From positions 1-64,000 of the forward strand of contig NZ_JAPEOK010000004.1 in NCBI RefSeq assembly GCF_026341515.1: 64,000 bases of DNA, written 5' to 3'. Made by a program: the position numbers and the translations under genes. The notes under the pieces were generated by a model, which had not been told where the DNA came from, did no database searches, and saw nothing but the letters and a program-made list of their open reading frames with translations. Positions 17,133-25,261 of this stretch are shown piece by piece (within the stretch, counting starts at the first letter, position 1; every line of letters begins with the position of its first letter). This stretch comes from Streptomyces sp. NBC_00878 (lineage in GTDB: Bacteria > Actinomycetota > Actinomycetes > Streptomycetales > Streptomycetaceae).

Positions 17133-17194
17133 GTGTGCAAGTCCTCCCAGACTCGTTTCAGGCCCCGCGCCTAGATCCAAGTTGAGCACAGGAA

Positions 17195-19075
17195 TCACGT
17201 GGTGTTCCCCCCGCTTCCCTCGGGCACCAGATCCGGGTCCTCATCGAGGCCCGTACCGGCGCCGGTGGGCGGCAGTTGCACGGCGGGTGCTTCGGGCTCT
17301 TCGGGGGCCTGTCGGCCGAGGAAGTCGGCTACCTCGTCGGTGTTGCCGAGGGCGTCGGCGAGCATGCGGGCGTCCTCGAAGGAGCGGGCTTCGATCTGCT
17401 TGATCTCCTCCTGGGCGTCCTCGATGGGCCAGCCGGATTCCTGGAGCATGCGGATCGCGGTCTCCAGGCTGATGACCTTCGCCGCGTAGGCGTCGGTGAC
17501 CTGCTGGAGGACGGCGGCCTTGTCGGTCGGCGTGTACGGTCCGCGCTGGATCCGGGCCGGGAGCGGCTTCACTCCCGCCCAGTCGGGGTGCTGGCCGGCG
17601 AGGAACAGCCGGATGACGAACTTCGGCAGGAGCCGGTCGGCGTGGTCGCGGGCCAGGCGCATCGCGGAGATCAGCGAGTCGAGCGGGCCCAGGGACAGTT
17701 GGAGGGCGTAGCCGGAGGGGACCTTGGAGGGGTCGACGGTGCCGAGGGCGACGGGCGGGATCCGTACGACGTTCGCGGCCCGGTCGGCGAGGTGGTGGAC
17801 CTGGCTGCGGAGTTCGGCGAGGTTGTTGCTGGTGTCGACGGTGGTGAGGGCGCCGCCTTCGCCGAGGGTGAGGACCAGGCCGGGGGCGACGCTGTACTTC
17901 TGCTGCGCGCTGATGGCCTTCCCGGAGATCCCCAGGATCGGGGCGCCGGTGGTGGCGGAGGCGCGGGAGGAGTCGGTGTCCGATCCGGCGAGTTCGTCGA
18001 AGACCTGCAGCGCCTTGGCCAGGGACGACTGTCCCCAGTGTTCTCCGGCGGGCGGGGGCGTGTTGGGGACGTGGATGACCGGCACGAAGTCGATGAGCAT
18101 GTCGAGCCGGTCGAGGACTTCGCCCTGGTCGCTGGTCGCGAACTGGGCCTTGTCCATGGGAAGGCTGTCGACGTCGACCGGGGCCTTCAGGTCGCCGAGT
18201 TCCCAGGTGGCGTCGGTGAGGTAGCAGGTCTTGTAGGAGGGGGTGTCGCTCCACGCGTACATGCGGGTGATGGACCCGTTGCCGTCCAGCTGGTCGCCCT
18301 GGCCGAGGACGGGGGCGGGCGGCTGGTCGGCGGCGGCGGAGAGGACGTCGGTGCGGATGGGCCGTCCGGTGCGGTCGACTCCGCTGGACGTCTGGGGGCG
18401 GATCCAGTCGAGGTGGTAGGTGATGCGGCGCAGCCGGGCGGGCAGGTGGCGGGCCTTGTCCTCGGGGAGCTCCCACGCGAAGTGAATCTTGTCGGGGTAG
18501 TCGGATCCGTCGTCGTCCTCGCCCAGGACGGGGAAGTAGAAGCCCGGGTCGTAGACGCGGACGCGTGCGCGCTGCTTGTCGGCGTCCCAGTAGAGGAGGT
18601 AGACGCCGTCGCCGAGGCCGACGGCTTTGCGTTCGGTCTGCAGCATGCGCAGCGGAAGGAGTTCCTCATCGGCCCACTCGCGCAGCAGTGTCTGGAGGCG
18701 TTCCGCGGCCGCCGCGTCCGGGCCGCCGCCGGTGCCGGTCTGCTCGGCTCCGGGAACGGTGATGGTCTGCTCATTGCCCAGGACGTCGGAGGTCAGCTTG
18801 TCGACGAACATCGACGGGTCGCCAAACTCGCGCTTCTCCCGGGCCGTATCACCCTCGAGGAACGAAGTCAGCTCGCCGACCTGGTTGTTGTCGTAGGCGG
18901 TGAGGAGTTTGTAGGCGGCCAGGCGGCGTTCGTCTCCGGCGGGTACCCATGTCGCGGCGGCCTCGGGGAACGCCCGGCGGTGCGGCATGCCCAGGGAGTC
19001 GCTGTAGAGCGGCTTGTAGTTCAGCCACGACCAGCCGTCGATGATGGCCGACCTGACGCCGGAGAACAGGCCCAC
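17195..19075 (-). CDS. portal protein
   Basis: The 626-residue protein starts at a GTG (19075) with a GGAAGGA site. It follows the large terminase and precedes the scaffold. Residues about 60-330 contain the wing domain; the segment LHHLADRAANVVRIPPVALG-like region (about 420-440), followed by PSGYALQLSLGPLDSLI, matches the stem/clip region of Gp6-type phage portals. The C-terminus is acidic and Pro-rich. The dodecameric portal forms the DNA channel of the head vertex. Confidence 0.88.
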   Translation of the reverse strand: MGLFSGVRSAIIDGWSWLNYKPLYSDSLGMPHRRAFPEAAATWVPAGDERRLAAYKLLTAYDNNQVGELTSFLEGDTAREKREFGDPSMFVDKLTSDVLGNEQTITVPGAEQTGTGGGPDAAAAERLQTLLREWADEELLPLRMLQTERKAVGLGDGVYLLYWDADKQRARVRVYDPGFYFPVLGEDDDGSDYPDKIHFAWELPEDKARHLPARLRRITYHLDWIRPQTSSGVDRTGRPIRTDVLSAAADQPPAPVLGQGDQLDGNGSITRMYAWSDTPSYKTCYLTDATWELGDLKAPVDVDSLPMDKAQFATSDQGEVLDRLDMLIDFVPVIHVPNTPPPAGEHWGQSSLAKALQVFDELAGSDTDSSRASATTGAPILGISGKAISAQQKYSVAPGLVLTLGEGGALTTVDTSNNLAELRSQVHHLADRAANVVRIPPVALGTVDPSKVPSGYALQLSLGPLDSLISAMRLARDHADRLLPKFVIRLFLAGQHPDWAGVKPLPARIQRGPYTPTDKAAVLQQVTDAYAAKVISLETAIRMLQESGWPIEDAQEEIKQIEARSFEDARMLADALGNTDEVADFLGRQAPEEPEAPAVQLPPTGAGTGLDEDPDLVPEGSGGNTT

Positions 19076-19149
19076 AGCAGTCCTTCCCGCTGATCCAGGC
19101 CCCGCGCCCGTGATCAGAGTACGGGCGTAGGGCCGGTGTCTTCCCCCGG

Positions 19150-20739
19150 CTACCGGCGGCCGCGCAGACGCTGGTCGCTGTAGTGCTGGCTGCCGAGGGC
19201 TTCCTGGGCCGGGTCAGCCAGCTCGGTCAGAGCGTGGACTGCGGCGTCCATGCGGTCGGGTGAGTCCATGCCGGGGATCCAGGTGACCATCTGGCCCTCG
19301 AGTTCGACGTGTTCACCGACGTGGTGGACCTTGCCCTGCTTGTACAACTGGGCTATCGGTTCGGCGCGCAGGCGCTTCCCCTGCTTGGCGTGCACCTCGA
19401 TGATCGACGGCATCAACAGGCCGTTCGTCTCCCCATCGCGCTGCATCTCGCTCCATGCCTGGCGGACGACCTGGGCAGCCATGTCGCCGCCGAAGTTCTT
19501 CTCTACGACGATGGCGTCCGCTTGGCGGTCGATGGCCAGCTTGCACACCTCGGTCCCCCAGGCGTCGGCGCCCATGGTGCGGGACCGGTCGTCGAGAACG
19601 TAGAGGTCGCCTTCGCTGTCGCGGGCGGCGCAGACGAGGCCCACTTCGTCGTTGCGCAGGGTGTCCCCTCCTGCGTGGTCGACGGCGACGATGACCCGGG
19701 TGGGGGTGACGCCACGCCACGCTTCGGGCTTGATCCGGTGGCCAGTGATCCAGGCCCATTTCCAGACGCCGCCCTCGAGCGGGCGGGGCTTTTGCTGGTA
19801 GAGGGCGTACCAGACGCGTTCACCGACGGACTCTCGGATGTCGGCGAGTTCGGCTGCGTCGTACTGGTCGGGCCACAGGGGTTCGCCGATGGGCCGGTGC
19901 AGGGGGTCTTCGGTGCTGTCCGCGAGGGCGGGGAGGTCGATCTGCAGCCAGCGGTGGGGTTCGTGGGCGAGGAGCCGGCCGGAGAGGTCGTCTTCATGCC
20001 AGCGCGTGTTGATCAGGATGAGGGAGGCGCCGGGTGCGCGGCGGGTGAAGAACACGGACCGGTACCACTCCCAGATGCGTTCGCGTTGGGCGGGGCTGGC
20101 GGCGTCGTCGTGGCCTTTGAAGGGGTCGTCGATGATGCCGAGGTTGAAGCCTTTGCCGTTCAGGGCTCCGCCGACACCGGCAGTGACCATGCCGCCGCGG
20201 ACGCTGGATCCGCGGCGCTGTTCGAGGTCGAAGCGGTTCGCGGCGTGGGAGGCGGGGTGGAGCTTGATTCCGAGGGTGGGTGAGTACTCCTTGAGTTGGT
20301 CGCGGACCCATCGGCCGTGGTCGTCGGCGAGGTCGGCGCCGTAGCAGGCGATCATGACGCGGTGTTCGGGGTGACGGCGCAGGTACCAGAGCGGTCCCCA
20401 GCGGGAGGCGCGCTGGCTTTTGCCGTGGCGGGGCGGGCAGGTCAGCATCACCTGCAGCCGCTCCCCTGCGGCGATCCGCCGGAACGCGCTGTCGATCATG
20501 TCGAGGTGGGCGGCCTGCTTCTCCCGGCCTTCGGTGAGGACGGCGGCGAGGGCGCCCGGTGAGCGGTCCATGGCCATCTGGCGTTCGATGCGGGCGAGTT
20601 TGGCGCGGGTCTCGGGGCGGGCCCGGGTGATGACGCGGCGCCGTTGGTCGGCCGGCAGGGATCGGTAGCGGGCCTCGAGGGACGCCTGGCGGTCAGGCGC
20701 TGTCGTCACCGTCGTCCTCTTCGTCGTCCTCCAGGTCAT
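19150..20739 (-). CDS. terminase large subunit
   Basis: The 529-residue protein carries an ATPase with Walker A PPRHGKS (residues 102-108) and Walker B LGIIDDP (200-206). The RNase-H-like nuclease has VAVDHAGG (D354), VVEKNFGGD (E413) and a late DRMDAAVHAL segment. It is the packaging motor and headful or cos cutter, docking on the portal encoded next. The start shown is an ATG that overlaps the small subunit by 47 bases; a GTG at 20709 would shorten the overlap to 17 bases and is equally plausible. The family is terminase 6-like. Confidence 0.93.
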   Translation of the reverse strand: MTWRTTKRTTVTTAPDRQASLEARYRSLPADQRRRVITRARPETRAKLARIERQMAMDRSPGALAAVLTEGREKQAAHLDMIDSAFRRIAAGERLQVMLTCPPRHGKSQRASRWGPLWYLRRHPEHRVMIACYGADLADDHGRWVRDQLKEYSPTLGIKLHPASHAANRFDLEQRRGSSVRGGMVTAGVGGALNGKGFNLGIIDDPFKGHDDAASPAQRERIWEWYRSVFFTRRAPGASLILINTRWHEDDLSGRLLAHEPHRWLQIDLPALADSTEDPLHRPIGEPLWPDQYDAAELADIRESVGERVWYALYQQKPRPLEGGVWKWAWITGHRIKPEAWRGVTPTRVIVAVDHAGGDTLRNDEVGLVCAARDSEGDLYVLDDRSRTMGADAWGTEVCKLAIDRQADAIVVEKNFGGDMAAQVVRQAWSEMQRDGETNGLLMPSIIEVHAKQGKRLRAEPIAQLYKQGKVHHVGEHVELEGQMVTWIPGMDSPDRMDAAVHALTELADPAQEALGSQHYSDQRLRGRR

Positions 20740-21241
20740 CGCCTTCGCCTTCGTATTCGTCGTCCAGGTCGGCGTCGGGGTCGATGACGGGGATCTCCGC
20801 GTTGTCGCGGTCGGAGATGTCGATGAGCGCCATGATTTCGGCTGCTTCGCCGCTGGAGAAGGGGATGGCGCCGCCGTCGGGGCCGCTGATCTCGGTGCGG
20901 ACGGGGACCTTCAGACCGAACAGTTCGGTGATGTCGGCGATGAGCTTGCGGGCCTGCTCGTTGGCCTTCAGGTCGGGGTCGACCTCTGCGGTGGCTGCTG
21001 GCATGACGGACCGCAGGAGTTCCTCCAGGCGTGCTCCCTGGAGGTAGCGGTACAGCTGGGCGTCCTGGATCTCCAGCGCGTGGGCTTTCTTGATGGCGCG
21101 GGACAGGTCGGACCGGGCGGTGGAGGGCGAGATGTCGAAGTGGTCGGCGATCTGCGCGGCCGTACGGCCCTGGATCTTCATGACGAGCATCTCGCGGCGT
21201 CGTTGGGCGACGACTGCGCTCTTTGCTTTGGAAGGTGGCAT
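20693..21241 (-). CDS. terminase small subunit
   Basis: The 182-residue protein has an N-terminal helix-turn-helix (about 25-50, RTAAQIADHFDISPSTARSD), a central helical oligomerisation region and a very acidic tail of Asp/Glu runs. This is the standard plan of small terminases, which recognise the packaging site and load the large subunit. The ATG at 21241 has a GGGAG site. It starts the late structural operon; the gap upstream may contain the packaging site. Confidence 0.85.
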   Translation of the reverse strand: MPPSKAKSAVVAQRRREMLVMKIQGRTAAQIADHFDISPSTARSDLSRAIKKAHALEIQDAQLYRYLQGARLEELLRSVMPAATAEVDPDLKANEQARKLIADITELFGLKVPVRTEISGPDGGAIPFSSGEAAEIMALIDISDRDNAEIPVIDPDADLDDEYEGEGDDLEDDEEDDGDDSA

Positions 21242-21583
21242 GCGGTGGGGCTCCCGCGTCGTGTGTGGTTGTGGGCCCCGCGCCTGCCCCGATGATCGCT
21301 GATGGGCGTCTGTTTGTTCCCCCGGACCCCGGGCGTGAGAAGGCCCGGTACGCAGCCGGGGGGGGGTGGTCTACGTGCCGGGCCTTCGTGCTCGGGTGCC
21401 AGGGGGAGGGCGTCCCCGAGCGTCTTGGGGTGCTGCTGCCCTGTGGGGGTGCATATATGCGGGGTGCGCACGGCCCGGCTCCTGGACGGGCGCGGGGACA
21501 CCGGGTCCGGGAGTGTTCGGGCCGTGCACTTCTGATGGTGGCCCAGGATCGGGCGTTTGTCCGATGCGCTTCCCCCTGCGCGA
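21242..21583. other. intergenic region upstream of terminase, possible packaging/promoter region
   Basis: This 342-base stretch has no convincing gene. It contains a G9 run at 21358-21366 and a 14-bp near-perfect inverted repeat (21339-21352 with 21374-21387). Transcription of the Mrr-like gene to its right runs leftward into it, so it may hold both the terminator of the transfer module and the late promoter. In many cos phages the cos site lies just before terS. No -10/-35 pair could be fixed. Confidence 0.4.
21339..21387. terminator. inverted repeat, probable terminator
   Basis: Arms GAAGGCCCGGTACG and CGTGCCGGGCCTTC pair over 14 bases with one wobble position and a 21-base loop. It lies between the stop of the Mrr-like gene and terS, so it probably ends the transfer-module transcript or forms part of the packaging site. 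Confidence 0.45.
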
Positions 21584-22258
21584 TCAGTTCCAGGGTGCGG
21601 GGCCGCCGTTGGCCCAGGAGACGAGCTGGGTGCCGTCGACGAGGCGGATGGGCTGCGGGAGCATCGCGTTGGTGTCGCCAGCCTGCTGGGTGAAGGCTGC
21701 AGTGGTGACGATGACGGCCTGGTGGCAGTGGTGGATGTCGCGGTAGACGCCGTTGATGGTCTGCACGGTCTCGGAGCCGATGTTGTTGCCGTGCCGGTAC
21801 TTCTTGCACTGGATGAGGATGCGGCGGCCGTCGGTGAGGTGGACCAGGACGTCGGCGCCGCGGTCGTTGGCCTGGCCGACGGCGTGTGCGGTGTGGACGG
21901 CGGGGTGTTCGTGGGCGAGTTCGGCGATGGCCTGCTCGAAGCGGGCCGGGGTGAGGCGGTGGAAGGCGTCGATGGTGCGGCGGCCGCGGGCGGGGAGGGC
22001 GGCCCGGCCGCGGCTGACCTGGTGGGCGCGGTGAATGATCGGGTTGAGCCAGCGGGGGCGGATGGCGCGGACGATGGCTGCGGCGGCGATCAGGATGCCG
22101 ATGATGGCGGCTTGGACGGGCCAGGTGCGTATGCCGACGTAGAGGAGGAACGCGGTGAGGGCGGCTCCTCCCCAGGTGAGTTGGGGTAACGCGTTGCGTC
22201 GTCGGGGGCGGGTACGGGTCTTGCGGGGGCGGCGGGTCGGGGTGTGGGTGGCGGCCAT
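21584..22258 (-). CDS. membrane-anchored Mrr-type restriction endonuclease
   Basis: The 224-residue protein has a basic N-terminus, two membrane helices (about 29-43 and 48-66) and a soluble nuclease domain. The catalytic set of Mrr/PD-(D/E)XK folds is visible: E108 in RFEQAI, D136 in GADVLVH, and Q150-x-K152 in ILIQCKKY. Mrr enzymes cut modified DNA. Membrane-anchored versions are frequent beside actinomycete transfer genes. Here it is the last gene of the leftward transfer module and could act on incoming or competing DNA; that use is inferred. Confidence 0.75.
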   Translation of the reverse strand: MAATHTPTRRPRKTRTRPRRRNALPQLTWGGAALTAFLLYVGIRTWPVQAAIIGILIAAAAIVRAIRPRWLNPIIHRAHQVSRGRAALPARGRRTIDAFHRLTPARFEQAIAELAHEHPAVHTAHAVGQANDRGADVLVHLTDGRRILIQCKKYRHGNNIGSETVQTINGVYRDIHHCHQAVIVTTAAFTQQAGDTNAMLPQPIRLVDGTQLVSWANGGPAPWN

Positions 22259-22274
22259 GGCGGTCTCCGGTGGG

Positions 22275-22841
22275 TTAGCGGGCGGAACGCAGGTCGTTGC
22301 GGTTGGTGGCGATGAAGCCGGTGTTCTTGCTGTGGGCTTGGCGCCGGTCGACGTTGACGGTGCCGTTGAAGTGGTTGTGGATCTCGGGCGGGGCCGCCTC
22401 TACGACCTCCTTGGCGCTCTTCATGAGGCCCTTCAGGGCGAGGACGGGGAGGCCGATCGCGGCGGGGACGGCGACGATGCAGCCGCAGATCCAGGCGATG
22501 ACGGTGGGGTTGGCTTCGCCGGAGGCCCACAGGATGCCGGTGACGGCTCCTCCGAGCATGGCGGTGAGGACGCTGGTGGAGAGGATCGTCGTGTTGAGGT
22601 CGACTGCTCTCTGGCTCATGGCGGGCCGGCCTGGCTGGGAGACGGGCGGGGCGGTGCCGATGGTCGGCGCGGGCACCGGATCCCGGTAGGACGTGGGGAT
22701 GCGCGGCATCTGCTCAGCGGCGACGTCCTGGTTGGCGTCGCGCATGGTGTCTTCGATGTCGGCGAGGAACGCGGCGGCGGCCCTGCGGGTGTCGGAGAGC
22801 TGACCGGGCGTGGTGGTGCGGTGCTGCTGATAGGGGGTCAC
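22275..22841 (-). CDS. two-helix membrane protein, spread (Spd)-like
   Basis: The 188-residue protein starts at a GTG with AAGGAG eleven bases upstream. Residues 1-75 are soluble and Pro-rich. Two membrane helices lie at about 86-105 and 110-135, followed by a short charged tail with H-N-H-F-N-G-T-V-N. It lies between a strong terminator and the Mrr-like gene. Small membrane proteins near TraB homologues in Streptomyces plasmids help plasmid spreading between hyphal compartments; this assignment rests on context. Confidence 0.5.
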   Translation of the reverse strand: MTPYQQHRTTTPGQLSDTRRAAAAFLADIEDTMRDANQDVAAEQMPRIPTSYRDPVPAPTIGTAPPVSQPGRPAMSQRAVDLNTTILSTSVLTAMLGGAVTGILWASGEANPTVIAWICGCIVAVPAAIGLPVLALKGLMKSAKEVVEAAPPEIHNHFNGTVNVDRRQAHSKNTGFIATNRNDLRSAR

Positions 22842-22891
22842 GGGGGCGGGTTCTCCTTGAGGCGGCGGGCGGTGAGGGTGGGTGTAGATAC

Positions 22892-22924
22892 AGAAAGCCC
22901 CCGGGTACGACCCGGGGGCTTTCT
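22892..22924 (-). terminator. perfect 15-bp terminator hairpin
   Basis: The arms AGAAAGCCCCCGGGT and ACCCGGGGGCTTTCT pair perfectly around a three-base loop. It directly follows the stop of the 59-residue gene at 22940, so it ends the leftward transfer transcript; AT-rich outer pairs give T residues on either strand. Confidence 0.9.
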
Positions 22925-22939
22925 GGTCGTGTGGTGGTG

Positions 22940-23119
22940 TCAGCCGGTGTCCGCCTCGTCGGCGCTGCCGGACTGCTCGTTGAAGTAGATGGCGGCGAAG
23001 CGCACAGCAGAGTCCTCGCTGAGGCCGGCCTTCTTGAGGCCGGAGATCAGCTCACTGATGTGGAGCATCGCCTCGTCCATCGGGGTCATCTTCAGGTCGG
23101 GGAACTCGTCCGGTTGCAT
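22940..23119 (-). CDS. small acidic protein overlapping the traB-like gene end
   Basis: The 59-residue product starts MQPDEFPDLKMTPMDEAMLH. It is acidic and helical, with the phrase SAVRFAAIYFNEQ near the end. Its first 68 bases overlap the 3' end of the TraB/FtsK-like gene in another frame, so translation is likely coupled. No family is recognised; tight linkage suggests a partner or regulator of the DNA pump. Confidence 0.6.
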   Translation of the reverse strand: MQPDEFPDLKMTPMDEAMLHISELISGLKKAGLSEDSAVRFAAIYFNEQSGSADEADTG

Positions 23120-25232
23120 GGGGAACCTCACCGCACTCGACTGCCGCGTAGGTTCCATCATCGCCCTTGCTGAGCTTGTCCTGTAGGGCGAGTTTCGTGC
23201 ACAGGTCACGGAAGGTGCGCTCGGCGCTGGTGTATCCGGCCTTGACCATGAGGGGGTACACCTCGGATGGCTTCGCCTGCTTTCCGAGAGAGGCGAACAG
23301 TTCAACCGCGAGGTCGTCGTTGGACTTCGGGACGACCCTGGTCTTCGCGAGTTCGATCGCCGCGTCCTGTGCTGCGGCCCGCTCCAGTTCGTCGTCGTTG
23401 AGCATGGTCTCGGTCAGTCGCGGGATCTGTACGGAGGATCCGCTTGCTTCGACCGGGTGCCCTTCGTCGTCGATGGCGCGGCCCAGCAGCACGTCGTAGG
23501 ACTCGGGTGTGGGCCAGGACTGGTACAGCTCCCACACCGACTCGTGCATCCGGTCCGCTGTGACGTTGCCGTAGGCGTCGCCGCGGAGGTTGGGGATGCA
23601 TCGGGCCCACCGCTGCCCGTACGCGAGGCCGGCCGCGCGCGCGGACACCTCGTCGAGGTCGGGGCGGATGCTGGAGAGCTGCCGTGCCGCGTCCATGAAC
23701 AGCGACTGCATCCGCTCGTACTCGGGCGACTGCTCGGTGAACGCCTCGGCCATGGTGGCGTAGGCCTTGGCCGGTGCGGGCTGGAACGGGCCCTTGGTGG
23801 CGCTCATGTAGACGACGGTGCCGGGGTCGGTAAAGATCGCCATGTCGGGGGCGCCGAATCCGGGGAACAGCATGTCGAGTTCGCTGGCGTTGTTGGTGCG
23901 CAGTCCGATGCGGCCGGGGGTCAGTTCGTCCATGGCTGCGGTGATGTAGTCGCGGGTGGCGCGCAGGCCCGTGTTGGAGACGCGGACGTTGACGGATCGG
24001 CCTTCTTCGATGATGAAGTCGATGCCCTCGAGGACGTCGTCGGGCATGGACTTGGTCTCGTCGACGCGGATGTGGATGGAGGGGATCTCGGGGCGGGCGG
24101 GGAGGTTGTCGATGTCCTCGTCTTCGAGGAGGTCGGCGTACTCGGTCTTGCGGGCGGCGATGACGTTGCGGGCGGCCTGCACCATCAGTCGGCATTCGTC
24201 TTCGTTGGTGGCGGGCCAGTCGATGAGGGGGACGCCGATCCCGTACCGCAGGTAGGGGTTGATGAAGACGGCGGACATCTTCGCCGAGGTGTCCATGTCC
24301 CAGACGATCGCGTCGTCGCAGCGGACCAGGCCGAGGCCGAGGGTTTTCATCAGGGCGGTCTTGCCCGATCCCTGGGCGCCGATGGCGATGAACCCTTCGT
24401 CCTTTAGGTTCAGTCCGGCTTCGCTGCCGTTGCCGATGACGCCGAAACCGACGAGCTTGTTGATCGTCGTCGGGGTGAGCTTGGGGTAGGGGATGGCGCC
24501 CGACATCATGTTCTTCCGGGCGATGGCGATGAACACGACGTTCCGGGGAACGTCGGCCCCGCCTGCGGAGAAGGACACCCCGCCGCCCTTCGGGAGGTGC
24601 AGGGCGCCGGCGAGTTCGGCCTCGTATCCGCGCAGGGAGTCGATGTTCATGTGCGCAGGCAGGGTCACTTTGACGGTCTCACCGGCTCCGGAGGGCCAGC
24701 GGTCGACGATCGGGTCTGCGACAGCCCCGTCGATGCCGCAGATGTCGTACAGGAGCTGCGCCCAGCCCTGCTGGGCCTTCACGATCTGCTCACCTTGCGC
24801 GAGACGGCGGTCGAGTTCCTTCTCGGCCTCGCGGGTCGTCTCCCCCCACTTGTCCATGCCGATGTTCACGGCCGCGCCTGCGCCCCACGTGGCAACGCCG
24901 ATCGCCATCGTGAGCAGGGTCGGCCGTGTGGCGAGCGCGTACGACAGCCATCCGGTGGTGGCCATCCATGACGCGGCGCGGGCCACCGTGACGCGCCGCC
25001 ACGACCCGCGGGCCTTCTCGTAGAGGACGGCCGTGCCGGTGCAGACGACACCGGCGGTAGCTCCGGCCTGCCACGGAATGTCCGCGAGAGGCGCCACCAG
25101 GGCGCTTGCGCAGGCCAGTTCGGCACCCCAGGCGGTGAGGCGTCCTGGGGTGACGGCGTCGCGGCTGAAGTCCCACCGCTTCGGCTTGTCCGAGAGTGTT
25201 TCGAGGCCTGCGGGAATGTCTGTCGTAGTCAT
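23052..25232 (-). CDS. TraB/FtsK-SpoIIIE family DNA translocase
   Basis: The ATG at 25232 has AAGGAG nine bases upstream, giving 726 residues; an ATG nine bases earlier abuts the site. Membrane helices lie at about 36-72 and 95-125. The motor has Walker A GAQGSGKT (285-292) and Walker B IHIRVDE (386-392), and the C-terminus is a winged-helix-like region with PSEVYPLMVKAGYTSAERTF. This is the plan of TraB/TraSA, which moves double-stranded plasmid DNA between Streptomyces mycelia without a relaxase. A chromosomal-type FtsK would have four helices and a long linker. Confidence 0.85.
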   Translation of the reverse strand: MTTTDIPAGLETLSDKPKRWDFSRDAVTPGRLTAWGAELACASALVAPLADIPWQAGATAGVVCTGTAVLYEKARGSWRRVTVARAASWMATTGWLSYALATRPTLLTMAIGVATWGAGAAVNIGMDKWGETTREAEKELDRRLAQGEQIVKAQQGWAQLLYDICGIDGAVADPIVDRWPSGAGETVKVTLPAHMNIDSLRGYEAELAGALHLPKGGGVSFSAGGADVPRNVVFIAIARKNMMSGAIPYPKLTPTTINKLVGFGVIGNGSEAGLNLKDEGFIAIGAQGSGKTALMKTLGLGLVRCDDAIVWDMDTSAKMSAVFINPYLRYGIGVPLIDWPATNEDECRLMVQAARNVIAARKTEYADLLEDEDIDNLPARPEIPSIHIRVDETKSMPDDVLEGIDFIIEEGRSVNVRVSNTGLRATRDYITAAMDELTPGRIGLRTNNASELDMLFPGFGAPDMAIFTDPGTVVYMSATKGPFQPAPAKAYATMAEAFTEQSPEYERMQSLFMDAARQLSSIRPDLDEVSARAAGLAYGQRWARCIPNLRGDAYGNVTADRMHESVWELYQSWPTPESYDVLLGRAIDDEGHPVEASGSSVQIPRLTETMLNDDELERAAAQDAAIELAKTRVVPKSNDDLAVELFASLGKQAKPSEVYPLMVKAGYTSAERTFRDLCTKLALQDKLSKGDDGTYAAVECGEVPHATGRVPRPEDDPDGRGDAPHQ

Positions 25233-25261
25233 GGTCTTCATCTCCTTTCCGGTTTCCGGTC

